DNA of 64,000 bases from Pseudomonas japonica (GCF_013522925.1 NZ_JAAMQU010000003.1:62001-126000); one strand, 5' to 3'. Counted from the stretch's first letter, positions 17,625 through 27,895 are shown. The notes: generated by a model not told the origin, from the letters alone. Translations and numbers: made by a program.

Positions 17625-18529
17625 GGGGTACACACGGGGCCTTTATCGGTACGGGGATCATGGGCATGCCCATGGCCCGCAACCTGCTGAAGGCCGGTTT
17701 CGCGGTGCGGGCATGGAATCGCTCGAAGGAAAAGGCTGCACCGCTGGCGGCGGAAGGCGCCCGGGTGTGCGATACAGCTATCCAGGCGGCCGAAGGGGCG
17801 GGCGTGTTGGTGTGCATGCTCAGCGACGGGCCCACGTGCGATGCGGTGGTATTCGGTGAGCAGGGCGCCGCCACGGGCCTGGCCCCCGGCGCGCTGGTAA
17901 TCGTGATGAGCTCTATCCCCGTTGAAGCTGCCGCCGCTCACGCCCGCTGGTGCGCCGGGCACGGCCTGGCTTACCTGGACGCGCCGGTGTCTGGTGGCGA
18001 GCGCGGCGCCCACGCCGGCACCCTGGCAATCATGGCCGGTGGCGAACCGGCTGCCTTCGCGCAGGGCCGTGAAGTGTTGGCGGCCATGGGCACGCCAGTA
18101 CATGTGGGGCCGGCCGGCACTGGCGAACTGGCCAAGCTGGTGAACCAGCTGATCGTGGCCAGCACCATCGCCACCGTGAGCGAGGGCCTGCTGCTGGCCG
18201 AGCGTGGTGGCGCCGACCCCGCCAAGGTACACCAGGCCCTGTTGGGTGGTTTTGTGGATTCACCCATCTGGCGCCAGCACGGGCAACGCATGCTCACCGA
18301 GGATTTCGCCCCGGGCGGCATGGCCAAGTGGCAACTCAAGGACACCCATACCGCCTTGGCCTATGCACACAGCCTGGGCCTGCGCTTGCCGGTCGCCAGC
18401 CTGGTGGATGGCCTGTTCCATGCGATGGTCGAGGCCGGCGATGGCGAGCTCGACCACGCCGGGCTGATCCGCCAGCTGCGCCGCCATAATAACCTTGCCC
18501 CTACTTCTGCCGGAGCCCCACATGACTGA
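17621..18529 (+). CDS. Beta-hydroxyacid dehydrogenase (3-hydroxyisobutyrate / L-threonate dehydrogenase-like)
   Basis: 302 residues. The nucleotide motif FIGTGIMGMPMA (residues 8-19), the substrate loop DAPVSGGERGA (120-130) and the catalytic lysine in GELAKLVNQ (Lys172) are all present. The family includes 3-hydroxyisobutyrate dehydrogenase, tartronate semialdehyde reductase and L-threonate dehydrogenase (LtnD). Given the sugar-acid setting, oxidation of a short aldonate or reduction of a semialdehyde is likely. The start overlaps the upstream MFS stop (ATGA) and its end overlaps the dehydratase start by 8 bases. Confidence 0.85.
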   Translation: MRGTHGAFIGTGIMGMPMARNLLKAGFAVRAWNRSKEKAAPLAAEGARVCDTAIQAAEGAGVLVCMLSDGPTCDAVVFGEQGAATGLAPGALVIVMSSIPVEAAAAHARWCAGHGLAYLDAPVSGGERGAHAGTLAIMAGGEPAAFAQGREVLAAMGTPVHVGPAGTGELAKLVNQLIVASTIATVSEGLLLAERGGADPAKVHQALLGGFVDSPIWRQHGQRMLTEDFAPGGMAKWQLKDTHTALAYAHSLGLRLPVASLVDGLFHAMVEAGDGELDHAGLIRQLRRHNNLAPTSAGAPHD

Positions 18530-20306
18530 CACCACACCCCGCCGGCTGCGCAGCCAGGATTGGTTCGATGACCCGAGCCATGCCGACCTCACCGCGCTGT
18601 ACGTCGAGCGCTACATGAACCAGGGCCTTACCCGGGCCGAGCTGCAATCCGGGCGCCCGATCATTGGCATTGCCCAGACCGGCAGCGACCTCACCCCGTG
18701 CAATCGCCATCACCTGGAATTGGCCAAACGTGTACGCGACGGCATTCGCGACGCCGGGGGCATTCCCATGGAATTCCCGGTGCACCCGATCGCCGAACAG
18801 TCCCGCCGCCCCACCGCCGCGCTGGACCGCAACCTGGCTTACCTCGGGTTGGTGGAAGTGCTCCACGGCTACCCCCTGGATGGCGTAGTGCTGACCACTG
18901 GCTGCGACAAAACCACGCCAGCCTGCCTGATGGCTGCGGCCACCACCGACCTGCCGTCGATCGTGTTGTCTGGCGGGCCGATGCTCGATGGCTGGCACAA
19001 GGGCCAGCGGATCGGCTCGGGCACCGTACTGTGGCATGCGCGCAATTTGCTGAGCGCCGGAGAGATCGACTACGAAGGCTTCATGACCCTCACCACGGCA
19101 GCATCGCCATCGGTGGGCCACTGCAACACCATGGGCACGGCCCTGTCGATGAATGCCCTGGCCGAGGCGCTGGGAATGTCGCTACCGGGCTGCGCGAGCA
19201 TTCCCGCGCCTTACCGTGAGCGTGGACAGATGGCCTATGCTACCGGCGTGCGCATCGTCGACCTGGTGCGCGAAGACATTCGCCCGTCCCAGATCATGAC
19301 CCACGCCGCGTTCGAGAACGCCATAGCCGTGGCCTCGGCCCTTGGCGCCTCCACCAATTGCCCGCCGCATTTGATCGCCATCGCGCGCCATAGCGGGATC
19401 GACCTGTCGCTCGAAGACTGGCAACGGGTAGGCGAAGACGTGCCGCTGTTGGTGAACTGCATGCCGGCAGGCGAATACCTGGGTGAAAGCTTCCACCGCG
19501 CCGGCGGCGTGCCAGCGGTGATGCACGAGCTGGACAAGGCAGGCCGCCTGCACCGCGACTGCCGCTCGGTCAGCGGGCGCAGCATGGGCGAGATCGTGAA
19601 CGATGCAATGACGCAGGACCGCGACGTGATCCGCAGCTGTGAGGACCCGCTCAAACACCGCGCCGGCTTTATCGTGCTCAGTGGCAACTTCTTCGATAGC
19701 GCGATCATGAAGATGTCGGTGGTGGGCGAAGCCTTCCGCAGTACCTACCTCAGCGACCCGGCCCAGCCCAATTGCTTCGAAGCCCGCGCCATCGTGTTCG
19801 AGGGCCCGGAAGATTACCAGACGCGCATCAACGACCCGGCGCTGGACATCGATGACCGCTGCATCCTGGTGATTCGCGGCTGCGGCACGGTGGGTTACCC
19901 CGGGAGCGCCGAGGTGGTGAACATGGCGCCGCCATCGGCCTTGATCAAGGCGGGGATCGATTCGCTGCCGTGCATGGGCGATGGGCGCCAGAGTGGCACC
20001 TCGGCCAGCCCCTCGATCCTGAACATGTCGCCGGAATCGGCCGTGGGTGGTGGCCTGTCGCTGCTGCGCACAGGGGACCGGCTACGGGTGGACCTCAACG
20101 CACGGAGCGTGAACCTGCTGGTGGACGAGGCCGAACTGGCCGCCCGCCGCCAGGAGCCTGTGCCGGCGTTGGCTCCTGCGCAAACGCCCTGGCAGGAACT
20201 GTATCGGCAATTGGTGGGCCAGCTGTCCACCGGCGGCTGCCTGGAGCCCGCCACCTTGTATTGGCGAGTGATCGCTGAAAACGGGCCACCGCGCCACTCT
20301 CATTGA
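18522..20306 (+). CDS. xylD: Pentonate dehydratase, IlvD/Edd family (XylD-like)
   Basis: 594 residues from the ATG at 18522. It follows the Caulobacter XylD pattern very closely, for instance IIGIAQTGSDLTPCNRHH, TGCDKTTPACLMA, GHCNTMGT and GDGRQSGTSASPSIL. Cys60, Cys128 and Cys201 are the expected iron-sulphur ligands of IlvD/Edd enzymes. XylD converts D-xylonate to 2-keto-3-deoxy-D-xylonate. The pairing with an XylX homologue directly downstream supports a Weimberg-type route to 2-oxoglutarate semialdehyde. The exact sugar acid (xylonate or a stereoisomer) is not proved by sequence. Confidence 0.87.
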   Translation: MTDTTPRRLRSQDWFDDPSHADLTALYVERYMNQGLTRAELQSGRPIIGIAQTGSDLTPCNRHHLELAKRVRDGIRDAGGIPMEFPVHPIAEQSRRPTAALDRNLAYLGLVEVLHGYPLDGVVLTTGCDKTTPACLMAAATTDLPSIVLSGGPMLDGWHKGQRIGSGTVLWHARNLLSAGEIDYEGFMTLTTAASPSVGHCNTMGTALSMNALAEALGMSLPGCASIPAPYRERGQMAYATGVRIVDLVREDIRPSQIMTHAAFENAIAVASALGASTNCPPHLIAIARHSGIDLSLEDWQRVGEDVPLLVNCMPAGEYLGESFHRAGGVPAVMHELDKAGRLHRDCRSVSGRSMGEIVNDAMTQDRDVIRSCEDPLKHRAGFIVLSGNFFDSAIMKMSVVGEAFRSTYLSDPAQPNCFEARAIVFEGPEDYQTRINDPALDIDDRCILVIRGCGTVGYPGSAEVVNMAPPSALIKAGIDSLPCMGDGRQSGTSASPSILNMSPESAVGGGLSLLRTGDRLRVDLNARSVNLLVDEAELAARRQEPVPALAPAQTPWQELYRQLVGQLSTGGCLEPATLYWRVIAENGPPRHSH

Positions 20307-20332
20307 TTTGTTTACGGGTATGGAATGACGTT

Positions 20333-21511
20333 ATGGATGCGCTGCGACTGACTATCGAAAACACCCTGCCGACGGATTGGCAGCGGGCAACGTTGATTGG
20401 CCGTGTGTGGCTGCCGGCAGTGGAAGGGCCAGCGGTGGTTGTGGTGCGCGATGGCGAAGTGATCGACTGCACCTCCCGCTTTGCCACGCTCAGCCAACTG
20501 TTGAACAGTGACTCGCCTCTCCAGGCCGTACGCGATGCGCAAGGGCCGTCCCTGGGGCGGATCGAGGTGTTGCTTGAAAACACTGGGGAAGGGCATGACG
20601 CCAGCCAGCCCAGCCTGCTGGCCCCTATCGACCTGCAGGTGATCAAGGCCGCCGGGGTTACCTTTGCCGCCAGCATGATCGAGCGGGTGATCGAGGAAAA
20701 GGCCGGCGGCGACGCCCAACGGGCCGAGGCCATTCGCAGCCTGGTGCAGGACGTGATCGGCGATAACCTGCGCGACCTGCGGCCCGGCTCACCCGAGGCC
20801 ATGCGTTTGAAAGCGCTGTTGATCGAGCAGCAAATGTGGTCCCAGTACCTGGAGGTGGGCATCGGCCCCGACGCCGAAATCTTCACCAAGGCCCCGGTGT
20901 TGTCGGCGGTTGGCGCGGGCGCGGCCATTGGCGTGCACCCCGCGTCGCGCTGGAACAATCCCGAGCCGGAAGTGGTACTGGCCGTAGACAGCCAGGGGCG
21001 CATACAGGGCGCAGCGTTGGGCAATGACGTGAACTTGCGCGACGTGGAAGGCCGTAGCGCGCTGCTGCTGGGCAAGGCCAAGGACAATAACGCGTCCTGT
21101 GCCTTGGGGCCGTTCATTCGGCTGTTCGACGAACACTTCAGCCTGGACGATGTGCGCCGCTGCGACGTGACCCTGCGGGTAGAAGGCCAGGAGGGTTACG
21201 TGCTGGAGGGCACCAGCGCCATGAGCCAGATCAGCCGGGACCCGGCCGACCTGGTGCAGCAAACGTTGAATGCCAATCACCAGTACCCGGACGGTTTCGT
21301 GCTGTTCCTCGGCACGCTGTTCGCCCCCACCGACGACCGCGACCAGCCAGGCCAGGGGTTCACTCACAAGGCAGGCGACCTGGTGAGCATCGCCTCGCCG
21401 ACACTGGGCGGGCTGCACAACCGGGTCACCGGCAGCGATCAGGCGCCGCCGTGGGTGTTCGGGGTAGGGGCACTGATGCGCAACCTGGCGGGGCGAGGGG
21501 TGCTGGGTTGA
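20333..21511 (+). CDS. xylX: 2-keto-3-deoxypentonate dehydratase, FAH family (XylX-like)
   Basis: 392 residues from the ATG at 20333, 26 bases after xylD. The C-terminal half is a fumarylacetoacetate-hydrolase-type domain with metal-binding segments such as EIFTKAP, NNPEPEVVL and GNDVNLRD, nearly identical in pattern to Caulobacter XylX. XylX removes water from 2-keto-3-deoxyxylonate to give 2-oxoglutarate semialdehyde. The oxidation to 2-oxoglutarate would need a semialdehyde dehydrogenase, and none is encoded in this window. It ends the operon. Confidence 0.87.
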   Translation: MDALRLTIENTLPTDWQRATLIGRVWLPAVEGPAVVVVRDGEVIDCTSRFATLSQLLNSDSPLQAVRDAQGPSLGRIEVLLENTGEGHDASQPSLLAPIDLQVIKAAGVTFAASMIERVIEEKAGGDAQRAEAIRSLVQDVIGDNLRDLRPGSPEAMRLKALLIEQQMWSQYLEVGIGPDAEIFTKAPVLSAVGAGAAIGVHPASRWNNPEPEVVLAVDSQGRIQGAALGNDVNLRDVEGRSALLLGKAKDNNASCALGPFIRLFDEHFSLDDVRRCDVTLRVEGQEGYVLEGTSAMSQISRDPADLVQQTLNANHQYPDGFVLFLGTLFAPTDDRDQPGQGFTHKAGDLVSIASPTLGGLHNRVTGSDQAPPWVFGVGALMRNLAGRGVLG

Positions 21512-21524
21512 TCGTTGGGTGGTG

Positions 21525-21554
21525 CCTGTTCGCGAGCTCCGCCCGTCTCCTACA
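21525..21554. repeat. REP-like palindromic element
   Basis: Between xylX and the next gene, a 30-base segment starting CCTGTTCGCGAGCT matches the segment at 42044-42073 with only a few differences. The pattern (TGTAGGAG, a GC-rich dyad, then CGCGAACAGG on the other strand) is that of Pseudomonas REP sequences found in intergenic DNA. Confidence 0.5.
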
Positions 21555-21573
21555 CCCCTACAGGTGAGTGAGC

Positions 21574-22152
21574 TTACCCCCAGAAGTTATTACAGATGCG
21601 CTGCGTCGCCGCGCTGGCGGCGCGGGGGTCGAAAATGTCGGGATCGAAGTTGGGGCCCACCCACTGCCGGAAATGCCGGGCTTCTTCACCGTCAGGGTCT
21701 TGCCTGAGCACACCGAGGATGTGCTGGTAGGTGCCTACGCCGCCACAATCCTCGGGTGGGCAGGCGCGCTCGCCGTCCATCACCATGCACCAGCTGCCGC
21801 TGCCTTCGTCCGGCGCCTGGGCCTCTACCGCGATCACATGCTGCCAGCTGTCCCCGAAGTCATAGGTGTAACGCAGGCGGTCGCCCACCTTCAGGAGGCG
21901 CTTGAGCTTGAACTTGCGATCATCGAGCACCCGTGTATCGGGGAACTCCCGGTCCGGTAGCCCGTAGCGTTTTTCATTCAGGTCGAATTCGTACAAATGG
22001 CTGCTGTGCCAGCCCATCGCCGCCTGAATGAAGTGGTGAAGCCGCCGCAGCGTAGTGTCCCCGTTTACGACGATGCGCCGCCACACTGGCGGGTTCAGCT
22101 GCAGGGGTTCCAGCTGAACGAAGAGTACGAAACACGTTGAAGCCTCAGCCAT
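21574..22152 (-). CDS. Plasmid pRiA4b ORF-3-like protein
   Basis: 192 residues from the ATG at 22152. A start at 22182 would add 10 residues, but AGGA sits better before 22152. The family pattern is clear: LNPPVWRRIVVNGDTTLRRLHHFIQAAMGW near the N-terminus (given here as LNPPVWRR and AMGW), then HLYEF, TYDFGDSWQHVIAVE and CPPEDCGG. Such proteins occur widely on chromosomes and plasmids, and their biochemical role is not established. It is a single gene with no obvious partner. Confidence 0.8.
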   Translation of the reverse strand: MAEASTCFVLFVQLEPLQLNPPVWRRIVVNGDTTLRRLHHFIQAAMGWHSSHLYEFDLNEKRYGLPDREFPDTRVLDDRKFKLKRLLKVGDRLRYTYDFGDSWQHVIAVEAQAPDEGSGSWCMVMDGERACPPEDCGGVGTYQHILGVLRQDPDGEEARHFRQWVGPNFDPDIFDPRAASAATQRICNNFWG

Positions 22153-22236
22153 GGGCAGGTCCTGAGAAGGAGGGCGGCCCATAGGGTCGGCGCATCAAGG
22201 AAGTTTTTCAACGGGTTATGGCAAACAAGTAGTGCT

Positions 22237-22446
22237 TCAAACGCCCTTTTTTGTGTCGCAGCGGTATAGAACGCTCAGGTCCTCCCGCTTGGCGTTGAGC
22301 TCCGCAGCCTTTTCAGCACATTGCTCTACGCGTTTATCTTCCCGCACGAAGGTTTCGGCAACCCATACGAATTGAGGCGGCATGCAGGTGGTATGGGCTT
22401 CACTGGTGCAAAACACCGCATTGAGGAACAGAGCGGGTAAGGGCAT
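22237..22446 (-). CDS. Small hypothetical protein
   Basis: 69 residues from the ATG at 22446, which has GGAG seven bases upstream. The first 20 residues are hydrophobic and signal-like (PLPALFLNAVFC), and four cysteines are spread over the chain, so it may be exported. No family is recognised. It stands alone between the pRiA4b-like gene and the nhaA remnant. Confidence 0.4.
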   Translation of the reverse strand: MPLPALFLNAVFCTSEAHTTCMPPQFVWVAETFVREDKRVEQCAEKAAELNAKREDLSVLYRCDTKKGV

Positions 22447-22550
22447 CGCAAACTCCAGGCAAGGTCGGCGCCTTGTTTGACGCCTGACTAAACGGACCGG
22501 CACCTGGGCCCTTGGTTCAGGATGTAGCGGTTTTGTTGCACGATATGTGA

Positions 22551-22808
22551 ACCCGCTCTAAGCTCGGCGCGGGTGTTGGCGTGCGAGGACGCGCGCCGCT
22601 CGCACTGCTGACAGGGGTGGGCTTTACCATGGCCATTTTCATGGCCGGGCTTTCGTTCACCTCGCCTGCGTGGCTGGCGGCGGCCAAGCTGGGGGTGCTG
22701 CTGGGCTCGACACTCGCCGCCGTGGGCGGGCTGCTGTGGGGGCGTTTCAGGGTTAACACAACTACGGAACGACTTGCCGTGTCATCATGCCCAACGGGGG
22801 AGCGCTGA
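22551..22808 (+). pseudogene. nhaA: 3' remnant of an NhaA-type Na+/H+ antiporter gene
   Basis: From a stop at 22548-22550 an open frame reads into [20 protein letters not shown] and then [23 protein letters not shown], ending at 22808. This is the conserved C-terminal part of NhaA (transmembrane segments XI and XII; compare GIGFTMSLFI and VRLGVLLGS in functional proteins). The other 300 or so residues are absent upstream and there is no good ribosome site, so this is a truncated relic left by deletion or rearrangement. The divergent tail [13 protein letters not shown] is not NhaA-like. Confidence 0.7.
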
Positions 22809-22932
22809 GCGCTGCTGCAAGCTACCCTGCAGGGGCCGGGCTTCCCGGCTGGCGAGGGCACTTTGATCGTTCGGAGGCTATCCTGAACACACCGGGCAGG
22901 CAGTTTGAAGGGGCCCACAGGGAAAAGTCACG

Positions 22933-25900
22933 ATGAGCACAAGGACGCGTTCCAGTTTTTATCCCACTGCGTTGGTAACGCTGGTGATCGGCTTGCTGTT
23001 GTCCGCAACCGGCGCCTGGCTGATGGGCCAGGCCAACCAGGCGCGGATCGACCAGGCGGTGGACGACATCGTTCACGACACCACCGAGGCGATCTTCAGC
23101 CGCGTGCAGATGTATCAGTATGGGCTGCGCGGCGTACGCGGGGCGGTGCTTACCGCCGGGCCGGAAAACCTGACCCTGTCGTTGTTCCGGCGTTACAGCG
23201 AATCCCGCGACATCGGCACTGAGTTCCCGGGTGCGCGCGGGTTCGGGTTTGTCCGGCGAGTGCCGTCCACGGCCGAGGCCGCGTTCGTGGCCCGTGCGCG
23301 CGCCGACAACCGGCCGGATTTCACCATCAGCAACCTGGGCCCCCATGAAGGCGATCGCTGGGTGATCGAATACATCGAGCCCAACCGAGGCAATCGCAGC
23401 GCCCTGGGTTTCGATATAGCGTCAGAACCCAACCGGCGCCGCGCCGCTCAAGAGGCGGTCGATACCGGGGAGGTTCGCCTTACCCAGCCTATTACGCTGA
23501 TGCAGGAGCAATCGAAGCCGCAACAATCCTTCCTGATGCTGATGCCGATTTATCGTGTGCCCAGAACCCCGGCCACGGTGGATGAGCGACGCGCGGAGCT
23601 GGTGGGCTTCAGTTACGCCCCGCTGCTGATGACCGAAGTGCTGCAGGGGCTTCGCATCGACCCTCAATTGCTGAACGTGCAGCTATCGGACGTTTCGGCT
23701 AATGGCGTGCCGGGGATCTTCTTCAACAATCATCAGGGAAATGACGTTGCATCGGCGCTACGCCCGCAGCATTTTGAACGCGACATGTTCGGTCGCCGCT
23801 GGTCGTTCGAATTCAGCGTCACTCCCGCCTTCATTGACCGCCAGGGGGTAATCCCGGCGGCCTACCTCTGGCTGGGCGGTATTCTTGCCAGCCTGGTGCT
23901 TGCCGGGCTGGCTGGCGCCATTGCTGTAAGCCGGGCGCAGCGGCGTGAAATCCTGTACGCGCGGATGGAGCTGGGTGCCATCGTGGAGAGCGCCTCGGAT
24001 GCCATCATCGGCAAAAGCCTGGACGGCATTATCAGCAGCTGGAACCGGGGCGCCGAACACTTGTTCGGATTCACGGCCGAAGAGGCAATCGGCCGACCAA
24101 TTACCCGGCTGATCGTACCGGCGGACCGTGTCGACGAAGAGAACAGCATGCTGGCGCGGATCGCACACGGCGACCCGGTGACACACTACGAGACCGTGCG
24201 CTTTCACAAGAATGGCCAGCAGTTGCAGGTTTCCATTACCCCGTCGCCGGTACACGGGCCCGGGGGGCAAGTGGTCGGGGCTTCGGTCACCGCCCGGGAC
24301 ATCACCCTGCAAAAGGCCCAGACCGCCCGTATCCAGGTGCAGAACGAAGAGCTGAAGGAGCAGGTGCATGACAGCCAGGCCACCACCCAGGCGATCCTGG
24401 ATACCGTGGTGGACCCGGTAGTGAGCATTGACGAGGGCGGCAAGGTGCTCTCGTTCAACCCCGCCAGCACCCGGGTATTTGGCTATTCAGCCGAGGAGAT
24501 CATCGGCCAGCATGTGACGCGCCTGATCCCCGAAAGCGATTGGTCAGCCTACGAACGTTTTGTCGAGCGCACCCTGGAAAAAGCTGTGCCTTCTTCCCGC
24601 AGCCAGGAAATCCGCGGCCTGCGCAAGGATGGCAGCGTGTTCCCCGCCAGGGTGTCCGTGGGCCTGAAGTACAGCGCCGAAGCCCGGGTATTCGTGTGCG
24701 TGGTGACCGACATCACCAGCGAGCAGAAGCAGCGCAACGACCTGCTTGCTGCCCGCGACCACCTGCTGTTGGCTGCCGATGCCGCTGAATTGGGCATCTG
24801 GACGTTCAATCTGCAGGACCGCTCGCTGAGCTGGAACGACCGCATGTACGAACTTTACGGGCTGGTGCCTGCCCGTGGCGAACGCACGCTGCACTATGAA
24901 GACTGGCTGCGTTGCCTGTATCCCGAAGACCTCCCGCGCTGCGACGATGCCATGCGTGCCCTGCTGGAGCATGAGGAGCCTTACGCGCTGGTGTTCCGTG
25001 CCCGCTTGCCGGACGGCCAGTTGCGCCATATCCAGGCCAGCGCCCGCGCGGAGCGGGACCCCGGCGGCAAACCTCTGCATGTGACCGGCATCAACCGCGA
25101 CATCACCTTGCAACAGGAAATCGAGGCCACGTTGCGCCAGGCCAAGGCCAGCGCGGACGAAGCGAGCGCGGCCAAATCGGCATTCCTGGCCAACATGAGC
25201 CACGAGATCCGTACGCCGCTCAACGCGGTGCTGGGCATGCTACAGCTGGTGCAGCGCACTGCGTTGGATGCCCAGCAGCGCGACTATGTGGCCAAGGCAC
25301 GACAAGCGGCCCGTTCGCTGTTGGAACTGCTGAACGATATCCTCGACTATTCGAAGATCGAGGCCGGCAAGCTCAAGCTGGATAACCATACGTTCGAGCT
25401 GGATGGCCTGTTGACCGAGCTGGCGGTGATCATTGCCGGTAACCAGGGCACGCGGGATGTGGAGGCGGTGTTCGACATCGACCCGGCGGTGCCCTCGATG
25501 CTGGTGGGCGACGCACTGCGGCTCAAGCAGGTGCTGGTCAACCTGGTGGGCAACGCGCTGAAGTTCACACTCGACGGTGAAGTGGTGATCCGGCTCACGG
25601 TGGTGCACCGCGAAGACGGCCACGTCACGCTGCGCTTCAGCGTGAGTGACAGCGGGATCGGCATCAGCCCGGAACAGCAGGAGCGTATCTTCGAGGGGTT
25701 CAGCCAGGCCGAAACGTCCACCTCGCGCCGCTTTGGCGGAACAGGCCTGGGCCTTGTGATCAGCAACCGGCTGGTGTCGCTGATGGGCGGCGAGCTCAAG
25801 CTGGAGAGTGAAGTGGACGTGGGCAGCCGCTTCTGGTTCGACGTGCCGCTCAAGGTTCAGGATGGCGGCGACGTGCCGCTTCCCGTACCGGGCCGGCGGT

Positions 25901-27105
25901 TGCCGCTGCGGCTGCTGGTGGTCGATGACAACCCCACCAGCGCAGACGTGCTTTCCCGCACCGTGGAAGCGTTGGGCTGGACCGCCCAGCACGCCTTGTC
26001 GGGGCACGAGGCATTGGAGCGCATCCGCCGTGTGGCCGGAACCGCCGCGCCTTATAACCTTATCCTGATGGACTGGCGCATGCCCGACCTCGACGGTGTA
26101 GCCACGGCGCGGCTGATTCATGATGGCCTCCCGGAAGGCCAGGTGCCGCACATGGTGATGGTGACCGCCTATGCCGATCAGCTGTCGCTGGTAGCGCCGG
26201 AACAACACCGAGGCTTGTTTGCAGCCACCTTGAGCAAGCCGGTAACGCCTCGGCAATTGCGCGACTGTGTACTGGGCGTGGTTGAAGGGCGCCCGCTGGT
26301 GCCGGCATTGCCCCCGCCCGAGCGCCAGCCCAAGCGCCTGGCCGGGTTGCACGTACTGGTAGTGGAAGACAACGCGGTGAACCGGCAGGTTGCCAGTGGC
26401 CTGTTGCACCTGGAAGGCGCGAATGTGACCCTGGCCGGTAATGGCTTTGAAGCCATCGCGGCACTCGACGAGGCGCCCAATACGTACGACGCGGTGCTGA
26501 TGGACGTGCAAATGCCGGAAATGGATGGTCTGGAAGCGACCCGGCGCATACGCCAGGACTTGCGCTTCGAGGCCCTGCCGATCATTGCCATGACCGCTAA
26601 CGCCGCAACCGAAGACAGGCACGCCTGCCTGGCCGCTGGCATGGACGATCACATCACCAAGCCCGTCGACCTCGCAGGGCTGGTAAGCAGCTTGACTAGG
26701 TGGGTAGAAGGCGCACGCCCAGTGCCCGTGCTTGTACCGGTCCAGGAGGAGGGGGGCCTGCTTGAGGCCTGGCCAACCGTGACCGGCCGCTTTGGCGGGG
26801 ATCTGGACCTACTGCGCAACGTGCTGGAAATCTTTGCAACGGATACCCGTGAACTGCTCAAGCGCCTGGATGAGCTTGCCCGCAGCGGCGATCGCGCTGC
26901 CGCCAGGGCGATCTTCCATGCGATAAAAGGTAGCGCGGCCAATATCGGCGCCAAGGCGCTTTCCCAGCGTGCCGGCAAACTGGAAGCAAGCCTGGAGCGC
27001 GGCGAGGCGGAAACGGTGGAGGGCGTGGCTACCGGTGCCTTTGCTCAAGAGCTGGTCATGCTGCTGGAGGCTAGCGAAGCGCAGATGCAGGATCGGCTCA
27101 AATAA
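22933..27105 (+). CDS. Hybrid sensor histidine kinase: CHASE, three PAS, HisKA, HATPase, two receivers, Hpt
   Basis: 1390 residues. Order: transmembrane segment (about 10-30), periplasmic CHASE domain (about 70-300), second transmembrane segment (about 313-335), PAS domains at about 350-465, 480-600 and 610-740, HisKA with phospho-His757 in [13 protein letters not shown], HATPase (N box [12 protein letters not shown] boxes DSGIGI and GGTGLGL), receiver 1 with Asp1047, receiver 2 with Asp1191, and an Hpt domain with His1329 in [10 protein letters not shown]. It contains every element of an internal phosphorelay, so an unlinked response regulator should receive the signal. The CHASE ligand is unknown. 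Confidence 0.92.
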   Translation: MSTRTRSSFYPTALVTLVIGLLLSATGAWLMGQANQARIDQAVDDIVHDTTEAIFSRVQMYQYGLRGVRGAVLTAGPENLTLSLFRRYSESRDIGTEFPGARGFGFVRRVPSTAEAAFVARARADNRPDFTISNLGPHEGDRWVIEYIEPNRGNRSALGFDIASEPNRRRAAQEAVDTGEVRLTQPITLMQEQSKPQQSFLMLMPIYRVPRTPATVDERRAELVGFSYAPLLMTEVLQGLRIDPQLLNVQLSDVSANGVPGIFFNNHQGNDVASALRPQHFERDMFGRRWSFEFSVTPAFIDRQGVIPAAYLWLGGILASLVLAGLAGAIAVSRAQRREILYARMELGAIVESASDAIIGKSLDGIISSWNRGAEHLFGFTAEEAIGRPITRLIVPADRVDEENSMLARIAHGDPVTHYETVRFHKNGQQLQVSITPSPVHGPGGQVVGASVTARDITLQKAQTARIQVQNEELKEQVHDSQATTQAILDTVVDPVVSIDEGGKVLSFNPASTRVFGYSAEEIIGQHVTRLIPESDWSAYERFVERTLEKAVPSSRSQEIRGLRKDGSVFPARVSVGLKYSAEARVFVCVVTDITSEQKQRNDLLAARDHLLLAADAAELGIWTFNLQDRSLSWNDRMYELYGLVPARGERTLHYEDWLRCLYPEDLPRCDDAMRALLEHEEPYALVFRARLPDGQLRHIQASARAERDPGGKPLHVTGINRDITLQQEIEATLRQAKASADEASAAKSAFLANMSHEIRTPLNAVLGMLQLVQRTALDAQQRDYVAKARQAARSLLELLNDILDYSKIEAGKLKLDNHTFELDGLLTELAVIIAGNQGTRDVEAVFDIDPAVPSMLVGDALRLKQVLVNLVGNALKFTLDGEVVIRLTVVHREDGHVTLRFSVSDSGIGISPEQQERIFEGFSQAETSTSRRFGGTGLGLVISNRLVSLMGGELKLESEVDVGSRFWFDVPLKVQDGGDVPLPVPGRRLPLRLLVVDDNPTSADVLSRTVEALGWTAQHALSGHEALERIRRVAGTAAPYNLILMDWRMPDLDGVATARLIHDGLPEGQVPHMVMVTAYADQLSLVAPEQHRGLFAATLSKPVTPRQLRDCVLGVVEGRPLVPALPPPERQPKRLAGLHVLVVEDNAVNRQVASGLLHLEGANVTLAGNGFEAIAALDEAPNTYDAVLMDVQMPEMDGLEATRRIRQDLRFEALPIIAMTANAATEDRHACLAAGMDDHITKPVDLAGLVSSLTRWVEGARPVPVLVPVQEEGGLLEAWPTVTGRFGGDLDLLRNVLEIFATDTRELLKRLDELARSGDRAAARAIFHAIKGSAANIGAKALSQRAGKLEASLERGEAETVEGVATGAFAQELVMLLEASEAQMQDRLK

Positions 27106-27141
27106 CGAGTGGCCTACGCTGGGCCACTCGCCACTCGTCTT
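27106..27141 (+). terminator. Rho-independent terminator of the hybrid kinase gene
   Basis: CGAGTGGCC (27106-27114) and GGCCACTCG (27122-27130) form a perfect 9-base-pair stem with a 7-base loop, starting right after the kinase stop codon. A short T-rich stretch (TCTTTT) follows after a second partial copy of CACTCG. Confidence 0.7.
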
Positions 27142-27207
27142 TTGAAGGGCACCAACGGCTCCGCTGGGCTTCCAACTCAAGTACCCCTGATAAAGAGAGC
27201 GAGTACC

Positions 27208-27486
27208 ATGGCAATCGAAGGCAAAGACCCGCAACCTCAGAACCAGGGCCTGGCGCCCGAGCGTATCGAACCTGACCTTACACCAGCCCCTGGGACTCCC
27301 CGCCCAGGTGCCAGTGGCGCAAAGAGCGACGAGGCCGAGCTGGGCTTCGATCCAGAGTCGCCGGACCTCAAAGACCCCCAGATTGATCCGATGCACCCGG
27401 CCAAGGCACCTTCGGGGCCGGCGGGGAACACCGAAAAACGCGCCAAGGGCGACAGCTATCCCCCGTATGGCGGCGCCAAGGGCTGA
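27208..27486 (+). CDS. Small proline-rich, probably disordered protein
   Basis: 92 residues from the ATG at 27208, with a purine-rich GAGAGCGAG upstream. The sequence is dominated by Pro, Gly, Lys, Glu and Asp and has no hydrophobic core, so it should be intrinsically disordered. Similar short proteins are common in Pseudomonas, some of them stress-induced, but no function can be assigned. A terminator separates it from the kinase gene. Confidence 0.65.
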   Translation: MAIEGKDPQPQNQGLAPERIEPDLTPAPGTPRPGASGAKSDEAELGFDPESPDLKDPQIDPMHPAKAPSGPAGNTEKRAKGDSYPPYGGAKG

Positions 27487-27526
27487 TCGGTGGGTTTAGA
27501 ACGTCAGGAGCATCGTCGCCGAGGGC

Positions 27527-27895
27527 CTACTGTGCAAGCAAGGCTCTGTCCACCGGCTCCAGACGGGTGCTTACACTGATTTGGGGGTCTCTTGCGCTGA
27601 TGGCGTGAATACCCCCGCTTCCCTCGTCCAACGGTTGCCATAGGCGCCAGGCCTGCCCGGGCTCCAGTGGCGGCACGGCCACTGTGGCGCGGCTGATCAC
27701 CTGATTCGCCTTGGCGACGGCAAGGGCGATCGTCGCCCCGGTGACTGGCTGGTCGCTGACATTGATAACCGTACCCGTCACGCTCGTAATGTGCCCGGTG
27801 TCCACCAGGCGCACGTTACGCACTTCCAGCTCCGCGCCGAGCGCTGGGGCCGCGCAAACGATGCCCATACATGTTGCCAGTGCCCAATAGCGCAT
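27527..27895 (-). CDS. Secreted protein of unknown function with a beta-rich FxLYD-like fold
   Basis: 122 residues with a signal peptide (MRYWALATCMGIVCAAPALG-AE). The mature part reads like a single Ig-like or FxLYD-type beta domain: VSDQPVTGATIALAV, then LEPGQAWRLWQP. Such domains sit in periplasmic or envelope proteins. AGGGG lies upstream of the ATG. It is a single gene, convergent with the small gene before it. Confidence 0.6.
   Translation of the reverse strand: MRYWALATCMGIVCAAPALGAELEVRNVRLVDTGHITSVTGTVINVSDQPVTGATIALAVAKANQVISRATVAVPPLEPGQAWRLWQPLDEGSGGIHAISARDPQISVSTRLEPVDRALLAQ

Noticed and set aside
25240..26652. 470-codon minus-strand frame inside the hybrid kinase
   Set aside because: It runs through the HATPase and receiver coding region, is His/Arg/Gln-rich and has no start signal.
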